Shown one piece after another: positions 1 to 12,300 of a DNA stretch of 64,000 nucleotides. The notes under the pieces were generated by a model, which worked only from the letters and a program-made list of their open reading frames with translations, made no database searches and had not been told where the DNA came from. Both the position numbers and the translations under genes were made by a program. Source of the DNA: Stercorarius parasiticus (lineage: Eukaryota; Chordata; Aves; Charadriiformes; Stercorariidae). The stretch is taken from the NCBI GenBank assembly GCA_013396915.1, contig VWZL01001969.1, positions 1 to 64,000 of the forward strand. Direction: 5' to 3'. Each line of letters starts with the position of its first letter. Positions within the stretch are counted from its first letter, which is position 1.

Positions 1-20
1 ATGAAGATTCTATGATTCTA
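1..20 (+). repeat. Possible 3' tip of a CR1 LINE
   Basis: The window opens with two overlapping copies of the ATTCTATG-type octamer that ends avian CR1 elements (gattctatgattcta). If it is CR1, the element lies on the + strand inside the last SLC35F5 intron and its body is to the left of the window. Only the tip is visible, so a chance match is possible. Confidence 0.3.
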
Positions 21-387
21 CTCATACTGTATTTATTTTCATCTAATTTTATATTCAGATGTATTCAGATGTACTAATTTCTTAGTAGTTGCAAATTATT
101 TATTAACCTATGTAATGCTCAGAAAATGGAAACATATGAAGTCCATTTACCTTTGTAAAGAAGTTTCCTAGTGGCTGTCACAATCTTCTTTTTTTCCCTT
201 AATACCTCAGTGATAGTTGATGTTCCCAGAACATGCAGTGAAAATTGTGCAGGCTTGAGTATACTTTATGAAGTTATGGGGTCTTTGTATGTTTTAATGG
301 CTGCAGTTCAAACAACTAGCATACTTAGTACTTGGCTTCATAACAACCGATTTTAACTTTAAATAAATAAATTTTACTTCTTTTAAG
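21..387 (+). other. SLC35F5: SLC35F5 last intron (3' part)
   Basis: This AT-rich sequence ends in a T-rich tract and AG at 386-387, directly before the last coding exon. The preceding SLC35F5 exon, expected to encode the last membrane segment and the segment after it, is not present. A 61-codon open frame at 171-356 has no similarity I recognise and is treated as chance. Confidence 0.75.
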
Positions 388-469
388 AATGCCAGAAGAA
401 AGTGAGCAGTGTGAAAGTCTCATTCCTATGCATAGTGTTTCACAAGATGGAGACAGTTGCTGTTCATAG
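388..469 (+). CDS. SLC35F5: SLC35F5, last coding exon (C-terminus)
   Basis: This is the terminal coding exon of solute carrier family 35 member F5, a multi-pass membrane protein of the drug/metabolite transporter superfamily whose substrate is poorly defined. The exon starts after an acceptor (tttcttttaag-type) at 387. Base 388 completes a codon begun upstream, and codons 389-466 read MPEESEQCESLIPMHSVSQD and then GDSCCS before TAG at 467-469. The human protein, as I recall it, ends VPEDSEQCESLISMHSVSQ plus EDGAS, so the match is clear and collinear. This segment is the cytosolic tail after the last membrane helix and carries no catalytic site. The avian tail differs at its end by a Cys-Cys pair. 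Only this exon is in the window; everything upstream lies to the left. Confidence 0.92.
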
Positions 470-722
470 ACAAAAGGTATGCTTAATAAACTTCAAACAA
501 TACAGAGAGACGCGAGGATTGGTTTTCATGTTGGCATTTGTGTTACACAAGCATACAGTTCATCTTGTTCTGTATTGATGGATAATAACTTAGAAGACAG
601 CCTTCAAAACTCTTATTATTTGTTACCAAGCATTATTCTCACGTTGGCACAGTTCTTGGTCAATGGTTTTGAAATGTAAAGTAGTTTTTTTGCTTAAGAA
701 TATTATAACGTTCATAAAAAAA

Positions 723-728
723 AATAAA
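723..728 (+). terminator. SLC35F5: Candidate proximal poly(A) signal of SLC35F5
   Basis: AATAAA lies in an A-rich run about 254 nt after the stop codon, followed at about 778-792 by a GT-rich tract (gatgatgtgtgtgg) that could act as a downstream element. It is the first canonical signal after the stop. The GT tract is somewhat far away, so usage is uncertain. Confidence 0.4.
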
Positions 729-2236
729 ATTGGATGTGAGTCAGTAAACCAGAAGAGGCATACAACTTCTTGGTATGGATGATGTGTGTGGAAGAGATCT
801 GAAGTAGTTAGTTCATTCTTTTTAATGCTGTTGAGGTCTCAGTTTGGGCTACTGTAGTTAATGAAAAACATTGACTGTTTGAGGAAGTTCAGGGGCCACA
901 ACCAGACTTTATTATTATGGATCTAGAAAAAGGAAAGGACTCTGTGTGTTGAGAAGAATTAAGTTGTTAAATTACATTGGGAAAATATTTCTCATGATAA
1001 GGATAGGGAAACTATAGTAGACTACCTAGGGAGTTTTCAAAATACCTATCTCTAAGAGGAAGTTACACAAACCTCTAAAGGAACAGGGTTTTAGTTTTCA
1101 AGTAGCACATGCAGAATTACTAAGTATATTTTTATTTTCCAATGTTGCTTAAATCTAATAATGAAATTTAAAATATTCTAACCAAAACAGTAATTGGGAT
1201 AACTTATGTGCTTTAAATACATGTGGTGATTGCTTTTTTAATGATCTTTAAATTACGTAGCCCTGAACTCTCTTGTTTTCTTCTTCTTAGTTTAAAAATG
1301 GAATGATGCCCAGCGAAGAGACAATCTTCTGGAAAAGTCCGAAGGAATCATGTTTCAGTGCCTATTCCGAATTTGTAGTAAAAATAAGAAGTTTCTGTTC
1401 TTTTGAAACTCTAAACTTTTCCTCTATCTTGCTTTCATCTGGTTTTATAAATGAACAAATTTACTACATGCCTATCACCATAGGGAGTCTTAGTCCATCT
1501 GAGCAACCAACCTGCCTTATAACACTGAGCTGGTGAAGTTACTTGACAAAATCAAGAAAACAAATGCTGTTAAATGATTCCTTTCTCTTTTTAACTCAAA
1601 ATTTTGTTAAATGCTGGACAATATTATTTTTAAAAAATACTTTCAAATGAGTTATGTAAATAAGTTCGCAGGTCATCAAGTCTTACAGGCTTTCAGATGA
1701 AAAGCTAAATAGATATGTTACCTGTAGTAGGTACAAATTAACTTTTTTATGTTGTATAAACTATTTGCATATTAGTAGAAGAAAATAGAAAAATAATTTA
1801 TTAAGTGCATTCTTGTAATTATTGCGGCAGGATCTTTGTACGGTCCTGGAACACTACATATATATTGTCTTACGCCATTTTGAGAAGCCTTGTAATGGCA
1901 ATGGGTGCCGATGTTTAAAAATCTTTTGTTACCTAACAATCTGGAGTGTTTAAAGTTTTAGTGAATGGTAAAATATTTCTAATTACAGTACATTTGGGTG
2001 TCCCTTCTCAAAATCAATGTCTGTTTTGGACAGACTGATTCTGTAACCCATTCTTATTCCCATTTATCTTACATGAAAACTAAATTTAAAAATTTTGCCA
2101 TGTATAGCTGCCAAGTTATGAAAGAGATCAAATTAATTGTGGAACTTTTCAGTCAATGGGTTGGCACTACAGTAATCTGCTAAACAATCTGAAAAAGATA
2201 AAGGTGTTTGCATTGATTTTTTTTTTCAGTTGCATT

Positions 2237-2242
2237 AATAAA
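2237..2242 (+). terminator. SLC35F5: Candidate distal poly(A) signal of SLC35F5
   Basis: AATAAA sits in the context cattaataaatttatt, about 1.77 kb after the stop codon. It would give a 3' UTR of a length common for multi-exon vertebrate transporters. No strong GT-rich downstream element is obvious. Confidence 0.3.
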
Positions 2243-5200
2243 TTTATTATAAAAGTGATCATTTTCCTTAACTTGTATCTTCCTTCCACTGCAGTGCTTC
2301 TGTCCTATTTGATTCTGAAAAGTTATAAATAATTATATTCAGGAATATTTGAAATAAGTCAGTGCCATTTTCCAACTTCTGGCCTGTATGACACTTCAAT
2401 TAAAGTTAATTTTGGCTTTTGATGGATTTTATTTTTTATAATGAATGAAGGATGGATTTTCAGCCAACAGTATTCTCTTCCATGTAACGAGATTGTCAGT
2501 AGCATACTTCCACCATCCTTCCACACAAATACAGGAGGAGGGCATAACACAAATGCATTTTCATGTTTTGACACTCAGTAATGATACTTCCAAAAAACTT
2601 TGGTATTTTGGTGATTCAACTACTAGACAAGAGGGAATGCAGGAAAGCAACATGGGTAGCTATACATTTAGAAGGATTGATTAGCCAGCAGCTACAATTT
2701 AATGTAAAAATCTGTTAAGTAGAGAAGGGAGAGAAAAAAAGAAAAGAGAAGCTGGGGGCTATTCTGGTCAAATATTGTACCTCTATCAAATTTTTTCCTT
2801 CCAGTTTTTAATATTGGATTGCAAGTTTCAGTGATCTGAGACATCTCTTCAAGATGAGGTAGTAAGTGCTTCTTTGGACACCTGAAATAGGAATGAAAAA
2901 AGCTCCAAAGAGCAAAACCACAAACCCCAAAGAAGTTTATTAAATTCATGTAGGCATTTTGAGAAACTTCCCATTTCAATTCCCAAACACCATAAGTAGA
3001 GGGGATAAAATGCAGTATGTAGAACTAATTTTACGTTTGACTTTGGTAGAATTTTCAGAGACTTTTTGTAAGTGGAATTTCCTTAGCTTTTTTTGTTAAG
3101 GATTTTTTTCTTCTAAATTAGGACAAATTAGAGAATATTAGCTTCAGCTTTTTTCCAAGAAGTAATGTTAAGATCTACTGGCAATAAAAAGCTAACGTCT
3201 GTTTTCAATTAATAATTCAATGAGATCATACTGAATATATATTTTATATATACACACTGAATATATAAAAAGACATTAAGTACAAATTTAAATCAGCTGG
3301 GACTTGGTATCAGCAAACGAAGCCCGGGAAAACTGAGTTTGCTTTCAGATGGGCAATTACAGATTTTTAGCAAAATATTCTAATACTGTCTTTTGAAATT
3401 GGTCATACTGATAGAATTGGAGCTGTAATGTATAATGGGCAATTGCTATTCATATTTGTCCTTACGTTCGTGGCTTGAAGTAAAAGATTATTATAGTCTC
3501 CCAAGTACCAGGAGAATATTCTTCTGTCTCTGACGCCAGGAATGTTGAATAATCTTTCTGTTCAGTAAACTCAAAGTTAGGGCCTTCCCACTGGTTTTGT
3601 TTTTAACAAAAATGTATTAATCTTTTTTTGTTTTTAAAAGATATTAAATACTTTAATCTCATGGCACTAGATAGCTTGAGTGGTCTTTTTGCATTAAATT
3701 ACAGTTCTTGAATGAATAAGAAACAAAGCAAACTGTCCTTCCTGAAAGGATTTTTAAACAGTGGTGCCCCTGTAGTTAAAAGAAATGTGTTACAGTTTTA
3801 ATTACGGAAGCTATGACATGTAACATTGTTCCTGCATTTAATAGAATGTGATGAGGTTTTTTCTATAAAATCTTGTGATTTTTAGTAAATAATATTTTAT
3901 AAATATAATGTCTAATTTGAGATGTAAATTGCGTAGCTCTCTAATGGGTGCTTGGTAAATGCACAAGAGATTTAGCTTTGATTCTCAGGTACCTCTGATG
4001 TAATGGAGACATGCTGGGTTTTTCTTCCTCATGACACAACTGGAATGTGAAGGAGCATCTCGTAAATGCTTTAGCTCTGTGTGCTAGCATAAATTGTCAT
4101 TGCTCTTACTGTTTCAATTTGGAAATGTCTTTATTCTGACTTATTTCTTGTAGGAAGCACATACACTTAAAAAAAAAAAAAGAAGGAATTTTTATCTTAA
4201 GCATTTCTTTGAATGTCATTAGATGCTTAAGGGAACAGTGATTTCCCATGCCTACAAAATGGAAAATAAATACTACATGTGTCGCTCTGTCAAACAGTTG
4301 AACTAATTCCTGTAATCCTGTGAGACAACCAACAATTTCTTCTGTGTGTGATGAGGTTTTGAAGCTTTTTAGGTTTTATATATGGAGGAAATGATAATTT
4401 GCCAGATACTATGTAGCATGCCTTTGCTTTTAAGGTTTTGGTGTGCTCTTAGGGTTTTGGTGAGTCTTGCGTAGTTTGACGTACTGTGTACTGCACTACA
4501 GAACAAAGGGGAAAAAGGATTTCAGTTTTTCTGGCTACTTTCTGTTAGGTTTCAGACATGCTGAAAATGTGTTTGCTTTGAGGGGTTGCTGTAGGTGTAA
4601 AACTAGCTCAGCAAAGGACTAAAGTAATGTGACGTCAGTACTCAACAACTACTTAGTATGGGACACATGAATGCCACTGAAGACGCTGCGAGCCCCATGT
4701 TTCTGTTGCCCAGTGTGCACCGCATCTTGCTCGTTGGTTTTTTGCCTGTGGAGATCCATGTAGGGGAGTGGAGGCTGTACGACGTGACTGATTTGGCTTG
4801 TCATGAAGTTGGGCTGGAGTGGACCGCACACTGACACTCAGAAGCAGGGAGGCTACGGCACTGCCTGGGTATCTCACTGCAGTCTTGCAAATGCTAAAGT
4901 ATTTTGCAGAAACAGAGTGTTAAGCAGTGGTAGTCTTCAAATGACAAACCGTGGTGCTGCATGTGATACTTGGCTCAATATGCTGGTATATGCATTGCAT
5001 ACTTCCTTGTAATGTACTGGCAAAAATGGGAGAGCCTGCAAATTGCTTATCTTGGTATGTGCTGTTGTAATTGTCATTCTCTTTCACGATCCCCATTGTG
5101 CCTAGGTACTGCTATTCACATCTATGATTGCTTTAAATAAGGTGGTAAAACAATTTCTTTGTAATTCTTCGTTCTGTCTCTCTTTGTGTTGCATATTATC

Positions 5201-8200
5201 ATTCCTGTTCCTTACTAAAAGATCCTTCTATCTTAGGGAATTTAAGTTACTGAGCTAAACTAAGCTATCAGAGGAGGGGGGGAAACCAGTTAAATTTTAG
5301 ACATAGGGTGAGTTTATGGACACACTTTAAAATTTCATATGAAAATAGGCCTCACTAAGGCAGAGTGTTTGTATGTTTATAAATGAAGTTAAGAAGTGGC
5401 ATACTCAAAAAATCAAGAAATAGAAAATAATGTTAATATCACACTGTTGAGTTATGTGGCTAACTATAGTATGGTACTTTTAATCAGGTTTCTTTATTTG
5501 GGATAAGTTTTTTAGCTGGTTACCGTTTCTGTTATGACAGTCATATGAAATGTCTGCAATTCCATAGTTATAAGTGCAGTAGCATTTAAGTGTTCATAAG
5601 AAGTTGTTATGCATGATTTTTATTTCCTATCTAATCCAGGATTGCATTAATGCTGTATTTTGTTTTACATGGTTATTGCAGGGCACGATTTCTCAGGGAA
5701 ATATGGATGATACCATGCGTTGTGAGAGCTGGTAACTAATTCCTGCTTTTAAAATTGTTACAAATATATTCAGGTTTCACTCAAACATTTCGTATCACCT
5801 GACTTTTGTGTTGAAATGCCTTAATCTTATCAAGTGAATCATGAGGAGACTGTTAAGAGTGTTTAAAGGTGTGAATAAAATACACTCTACCCAACACTTC
5901 ATTAGTATTTGGACAAACATCCATTCTAAACTGATGCTGCGATTTGTTCTACTTCATTGTATTATGCGCCATATAAATTAATAGTTGCACTGCTGATTTC
6001 AAAGCTGCACTTATGGCATGACAGTGACTTTCAGGGTTAGGCAATGCTATAGTAATACCTAATCTGATTCTGGGGTAGAGTACCAGTATAAATCTTCTAA
6101 CATATTCATTTATGTCATTAAATTTTTAAACAGTCTGCTCGCTTTGGGGATTTTTGTTTGTTTTTCCAGTAAAGTTACTTTGGCTAGACTGGGATTTCAT
6201 CCAAAGCCCATGAGAGTCATAGACAGCATTAATAAAGTAGAACTTTATTGAAAAAAAACCTCTGCAGTCAGGTTGACCTTTATGCCTTTGCAGTATTTCT
6301 GTTTGCAGCATATATTTGGAGTGGTTTGCTTTAAGACTTCAGTAATATAAATTTGAGGGATTTTAGTGCTGGTAAAAATGTAAACTGACAAACATACTGT
6401 TGTAACTGGTCACAAAAAATATTTCCCTATAGCCAGCATGCAGCTTAATTATTTAGAAGGCGAACTTGTCTTGCTATGTGACTTTTCTTTAAAATCAGGA
6501 GTATGAGAAATGTTAACCACTTCACCTAGTTGTATACTTCTAGAAGAGTTTTTTGTTGATAGTGAGAATATGTTATTGTAGTCGTCATAGCCTTGAGGAT
6601 CAACTTCCTCTTGATTTCTGATTTGACATTTCCTTTTACGTTCACTTTGCAAAGAATGTAACAGGGCATTTCCTCTCTAGGTAAGGCTACAGAAATTGTA
6701 TTTTGATTGCCCTAGTTCTCTGTATTAGAAATTTAATGTAAAACATAAATCTAACATATAAATGTGACTCTCCTTAGTTATCTGTGCTGTCACTCTCTTC
6801 TGAGGCAAAGTATTGCATCATTACATCTGGTATTAGGAGGTAACCAGACTATTCCTGGAATTCCTATGCTGTGATGTGTAACGCCTCCATAATGTCATCT
6901 AATTTTTGCTTCCTACTTTTTAAAAGGATAAAAGTATTTTTTTTCCTTCTGAGGAGTTTTGTAGAAAGCAGCTCTCTAAGTGCAGAGTTCTTTAACTGCA
7001 TCTCAGTTGATAAAGTTGCATCCCATGTTCCTTTTATTTTTTTAGTGAACTTTTGACTGTTTTGTCAGGGAAGGTGCAGAAATATGGCTAGATACTGGAA
7101 TGGCCTCAGAAATAATAATTCGGGGATGTTTCTGTAGTTCTTCACATATATTCCTGAATTTTTTCCATGTTTTTATAAAAAAAAAAACCAACCAACCAAA
7201 ACCAAACAGAAAACCACACTTATCAAGCTGAGGAGAATTAGCCATTTAGTGTAGAACTTATTTTATAATATGCAAATTAACTGTGTTTTTATTAGAGATA
7301 TCTTTCAATATATTACTTTTCTTCCTTGTCTGTGTTATAGGTGACCCTTCTCTTCTACCTAAATCTGACCTTTTGCATGCCAATTAAACTAGTTCCTCTA
7401 CCAGAATAAGTAATTGCTAAAATATTTTTAGACTCTCCTTTTTCCTCTAGCTAGGGGAACAGCAGGGGCTGTCCAGCCAAACAGTATCCCTTTCCTATTG
7501 GAGAAGGAAAAAAAAAATTAAGAAATAGAAACAGAAATCTTAATTGAAAATAAAAGAATCTTACTGGGCAGCATGTGGGATCAGCTGTAAAACCATCAGG
7601 GTAATTTCTTACATAGCACAATTACATATAGGAAGTGCTTAGGCAGTAGTGTATTGGATTGATCTCTCTGGTTGACTTGATTTAATGTAGGGTTTTTTTA
7701 AATAATCATTTCATATTAAAGCTGAATGCTTAAATTAAGCCCTGTGATTGTGGGGGAAAACATTGTGGGGAAAAAAGATATTTGGAGGGAGAGTGTAAAT
7801 GCGAAGGAGTTTCTTCTCTGTATTTTGGGGTTTTTTGTAAAGTGTTTAAAAAGTCCCACATACAGTCCAGCTACAAACGAATGCTGTATTGAAAATCATG
7901 AGAGGCTGTTTATACAAAGGTATACTGAAAGCTTAGGCAGTTGTTCAAGGTAACGTTATCTGAATGGAATTGGAGAAGTGTAATGAGTACATGACACAAC
8001 TTTGGCATTGTACAGCTGAAGGCGTCCTTGTAACGATTTAAAATTTCTGTGAGCTCCCTTTGGAGTGGGTATTAGTAAAACAAAATTGTTTATGGAACTT
8101 TTTCTTAGTTGTTTATACAGATTAATTTGTGGAACTTCTAAAGCATTTGTGCATTAAAAAGATGCACAAAACTAATAGTAATTTTAATGATCTTTAGCAT

Positions 8201-9284
8201 TACATTTTGTTTCAGTGACTTCTGGACAACACTTTTAAAGCAGAAGCTGCTTTAACTGAAGAACTTTCAACTAAAGAAAACTTTTGTTTCCATGAAGTCT
8301 GTTCGGTTTGCTGATCATTCAGATGCTCTGAGAGCACAGCTAGTTCCACATATATATCCTCTTTGAATGCTTTTATGCATAATCTTTTAATCATTTTCTT
8401 TAGTGAGACCAGGACCTCAATTGCTGATGTGTATTGCATTTGCACTTAAATACCTGATTTCAGAGTGTGTTAAACCTTGATCTATTTTTGATAAAAAAAG
8501 AAATGTAGCATTTTTATCTAGTTTCCATTTAATGGTAAGTATATTCATGCAGAGAAAAACATATAATTATGGCTCGATGCAGTGATTTTTAAGCCAGGAA
8601 AACAGCAGGATGGCGGTAGTAAATCTGAAATGAAGATGCATGTCTCTTCAGAAACTCTGGCTTCTGGTTTCTTCCTTCCCTCTTTATACGAAATTGATGT
8701 CTCCATTATTTCAGAAATATGCAGGTAAAGCAAGGACCAGAACTTTTACCCTTAGTTTTTTAAAAGTCAATATTGGCTTTTGCGTGGAGTTTTTGTGCTG
8801 TTACTTCATTTTCTGAGGGTGTTCGGTGAAGTGAGAAATACAGAATAAGTATTTTTAATTAAACTCAGATTTAAGCTATTAATTATTTCGAAATTCTCTA
8901 TATTACTAGAGATCTAATGAATGGAAGACAAAGGCTTATATTGAAAATATTGAACAGTGCATATATATTTTTAACAAAATCAGTATGTATATGAAAATTT
9001 GAAGCATACGTAAAGGTGAAAATTGGAGGGATCCAATACCAAAACCCTATAAAAGGGCTAATGAAAAGAAAATGTAATGTATTCTGATAAACAGCCTGTG
9101 TAATGCAATCAATGGGTGTGATGTGTTTGTTCTGTATCATATTTATTATATGTAAGTAAACAATAAAGATTATAAATCTTATTTTTCTTAACAGGAATTA
9201 GTATTTGGTTGGGGTTAATACTTCATATATCTTATACCATCAGTTAAGAAAAAATGAGTGGTCGCTATGGGTGGGCTGCCTCGG
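2243..9284. other. Intergenic DNA, no gene supported
   Basis: This AT-rich sequence has only short random open frames. It holds simple A- and T-rich runs, a TATA-rich patch near 3235-3270, a further AATAAA at 5874-5879, and an unexplained antisense open frame at 6449-6688 listed separately. I see no RNA gene or confident transposon. Confidence 0.6.
6449..6688 (-). other. Unassigned antisense open frame with coding-like composition
   Basis: On the minus strand a frame stays open for about 80 codons, from an in-frame stop near 6689 to TAA at 6449. Its predicted peptide is hydrophilic (RNQEEVDPQGYDDYNNIF, then a Ser/Lys-rich tail) rather than the hydrophobic product typical of chance AT-rich frames. 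The 3'-splice-like AG that would start an exon follows a weak pyrimidine tract, and a donor-like AG/GTGAAG lies inside the frame. There is no ATG near the beginning. I do not recognise the peptide. It may be a decayed exon, a retrocopy fragment or chance. Confidence 0.2.
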
Positions 9285-9345
9285 GAGAATAGCGTAGTGG
9301 TAAAAAGGCCTTGAATTGATTCACCTAATTCTTCTCTTCCACCCT
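9285..9345 (+). repeat. Possible tRNA-derived SINE head (MIR-like)
   Basis: The segment gaatagcgtagtggtaaaaa resembles the A-box region that begins tRNA-derived MIR-type SINEs. The following sequence is too diverged to trace far, and no intact tRNA cloverleaf or B box is evident, so a working tRNA gene is excluded. Confidence 0.35.
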
Positions 9346-12300
9346 TAAAAGTGAGTCTCAGGATGTCTTGTTTTACGTGAAGTCAGCTAGGGTGCCAAAA
9401 AATTATAATTTGGTCTCGTGTTGGACTGTTACTTTAAGTAGTAAAATACCAATTTTTTAAATCCATTTTCACAGCTGCAGGTGACTTTTACTTGATAATA
9501 CATGAATTATAAAAGATACGAGAAGACTCTTTCATCAGCAGGGGGAGCTACTGTAGTATCTATCTATTCTATTGCATTTCTGAACTCCAGGATGAGAAAT
9601 TACATAAGCGGTAAAAAGACAATTAACTTATCTGTTTATCATCCTTGACTTTTGGAGTTAACCAGGACTAGATGCTGACCTTCATTCAGGCAGCTGAACT
9701 TTAAGTGTCTTTAATAATTAAAACTCTCTTGGGGATGGTGGGCATTTACCTAAATGGTTAATAAAAAAATTAGAAAAAGTATTTTCCTACCATGTGCTTT
9801 TTTGAGTTTTCTGGATTACCTACAGCTGAATTCTGTTTACTGATATAATTAATGTTGCTGCACAGCTGTAGCAAGAAGCAGATTTTTACACTAAAACAAG
9901 GGGATACTTGCTGTGCCACATCTAAATTATGCAAAAATACAATATGATGTTACTGAAAATGCAGGTACCAAATAGATGAGTCGTAAGTTTTAAGCCAGAG
10001 TTTCTTAGAAAAAGTTAAAAGCATAGGCATAAAGACATCATGCCAAATATAAATCACGATGTGGAGAAGCAAGAGCATGCATGAAAAAAAATGGCAATTT
10101 AGCTAAGGTCTTGGGACAGTGAAGTGCAAGGATTTTTGTCTGAGCCATCTTCACCTTCACAAATTCACTCGGAAGAGCCATAGGTTTACCTGCCACTATG
10201 TCCTAATGTCTGAAATGAAAACTTGTAATGAGCAAGGATGATGTAATCAAAGCAGTTATTTCTTGGAAGTTGCTCATACAGTGATGGTGCTGTCTTGTGA
10301 ATGTTACAGGACCAGGAAGAACTAGTAAAAATCAAAGAATAATAGGCCTGTGACTTTTTTTTTTACAGTAGACTAATAAATTTTGGTAAGAAACTTACTT
10401 GCTTTACTGCTTTGAAAAACATTTTACTGTAAAAAGGGTTTATAAAAATCCACTGAAATTGTCATGCAACAATTTATTCTTGACACCAAGTGGACAAGTA
10501 TCATATATGCCCCCCCCTTTTTTTTTTTGGAATGTGGAAAGGTCTTTGTTCTCTCTTTCTTGGCAGAGAACTTTGAGAGACATGTAATGTAGCAAAATTT
10601 TTTAGTCAAGACTGTAGTGTACTTCACTACTTAGAGTTTGGGATGGATGTTTTAAGTAATTAACATGGAGTTCATCTCATAGTGTTCCCTGACAAGCAAC
10701 AGGAATTCTGGAACTTGAGAATTTGAAACAAGTTGGCTTAAAAATTTTCTATATACTTGAAAAGGCAATTTGGCAATAACATGCCTGTTCTTTTTTCTAG
10801 TGTCCTAACTGATGGCTGGAATCTCAGTCATTGTTGTATCACTCCATTTTTAAGTCATAATGATATGTAAAATGTGGAGTAACTTTCCATTTTTGGCAGG
10901 TTCTCTCCTTAAAACATAAACTGAACCTAAGATTTACCATTTTCTTAGGCTATACCAGTACTTCATGAGTTGTGCTGAGTGAACAAGTAGCTGCATAAAT
11001 GGCCAGGGCCAGTGGTCACAAAGCCATATGAAGGAGGCTTTTCAGTAGAAGGTTTGATGAAGATGTGTGGAAGCCCCTAAGGAGTGCTGGGAGTCGACAA
11101 TGGTTTGCCATCAGTCACTAGCCCCAAGAGTGGGGCAGCTACAGGGTAAATGACTGAGATGAGAAGTTTTGTGGTTTGGTTTGGTTTTGTGGGGATTTTT
11201 GTTGTGTTTTTGTTTGTTTTTGTTTTGCTTTTGGGGTTTTTTTGTTTGTTATCCAAAATGTGAATCAATGTATTTTTATTCCATTAGGATAGTAAGATCT
11301 AAACTATTTTCTTTGGTATCTTGACACCTGGTACTTCTGTGTATACAATGGAATAAGCTAATGCAAGGTAGCTAGATTGCTTTCAATCTCTAGGACGTAA
11401 TTTGTTGACATTCTTTTATTCTACTCTTCAGTTCTAGGAGACACATTTCATACATGAAACTGCCTCTAGCCAGAAGCTCAATGTCCCTTGCTAGTAGGTG
11501 AGCGTTAAAGCTTCTGAGAAAGATGATTTAAACCCTATTTTCAAATTTTTTCTTATTCTATCAATAGCATGTATGTGGGAGACATTCTTGGGTTTTATTT
11601 ATATCTGCAACCCAAGCATATCCCATTTATATTGATTTTAAAAAGCTTGACAAAGCTTTAAGGTTTCCAAAGAAACGATGGTTTATTATCTCAGTGTGAA
11701 CTCTTCTTCTTTTCTTCCCCTCGTTTTCACCACTCCGCTCCCAGTCTCTACTGCAAGTTCTAGTTTGTGGGTTTGCAAGCTTTCAGGACTTACTTGGTAC
11801 TGTTATCTACTGTGTTAAGATTTGTTGTGACATGAAGTTCATACCATAAAGATTCCTTAATTATTTAAGTGGGGTCTTCTTTGTGGGAACCTTCCAGTAT
11901 TGTGTCATTTACTAGGCTGCTTTGATTTAACTACTAGGATCACACTGCTAATGATGATGGAAAACTCATGATTGCACTGCAAGTGTGCATTTACACAATA
12001 CAAAGGAAGCTTCATAAGCATGAAGGAACATTCTGTCTATCTGTACCAGTGTTCCCATTTAGAAAGAAGCTCATCTGCCAGTAGATTTATTTTTTTTAAA
12101 ATCCTATTGGAAGGAAAAAATAGATCAATAAATTTTTTTAAAAATTCAAGTTATAAGCAGATGGCTTCTGTGGCTGTGGCGTTGCAGGCAAACGGGCAAG
12201 CAATGCTCCAAGAGAGGTTTCTGACCATGGGGCATGTGGTGATCTGAGAGGAGTGGGAGATGAGGAAGTTTGCCCTTCTGGGGCAAGGACCACTGATGAA

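Larger units (their letters stand above)
470..2242 (+). other. SLC35F5: Probable SLC35F5 3' UTR
   Basis: This AT-rich, non-coding stretch follows the SLC35F5 stop codon. Poly(A) signals of the form AATAAA occur at 723-728 and 2237-2242, so the UTR may be about 0.3 or 1.8 kb long; another lies at 5874-5879. Which one is used cannot be decided from sequence. Short open frames here (for example 479-679 and 1303-1536) show no recognisable protein. Confidence 0.5.

Noticed and set aside
2692..2979. 95-codon minus-strand frame
   Set aside because: Hydrophobic low-complexity product typical of chance frames in AT-rich DNA.
7180..7207. Repeated accaacca/accaaac units as a CRISPR-like or structured array
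   Set aside because: It is a short low-complexity A/C tract in vertebrate DNA with no spacers.
9285..9345. Possible tRNA gene
   Set aside because: Only an A-box-like piece is present; no acceptor stem or B box can be paired, so a SINE head is more likely.
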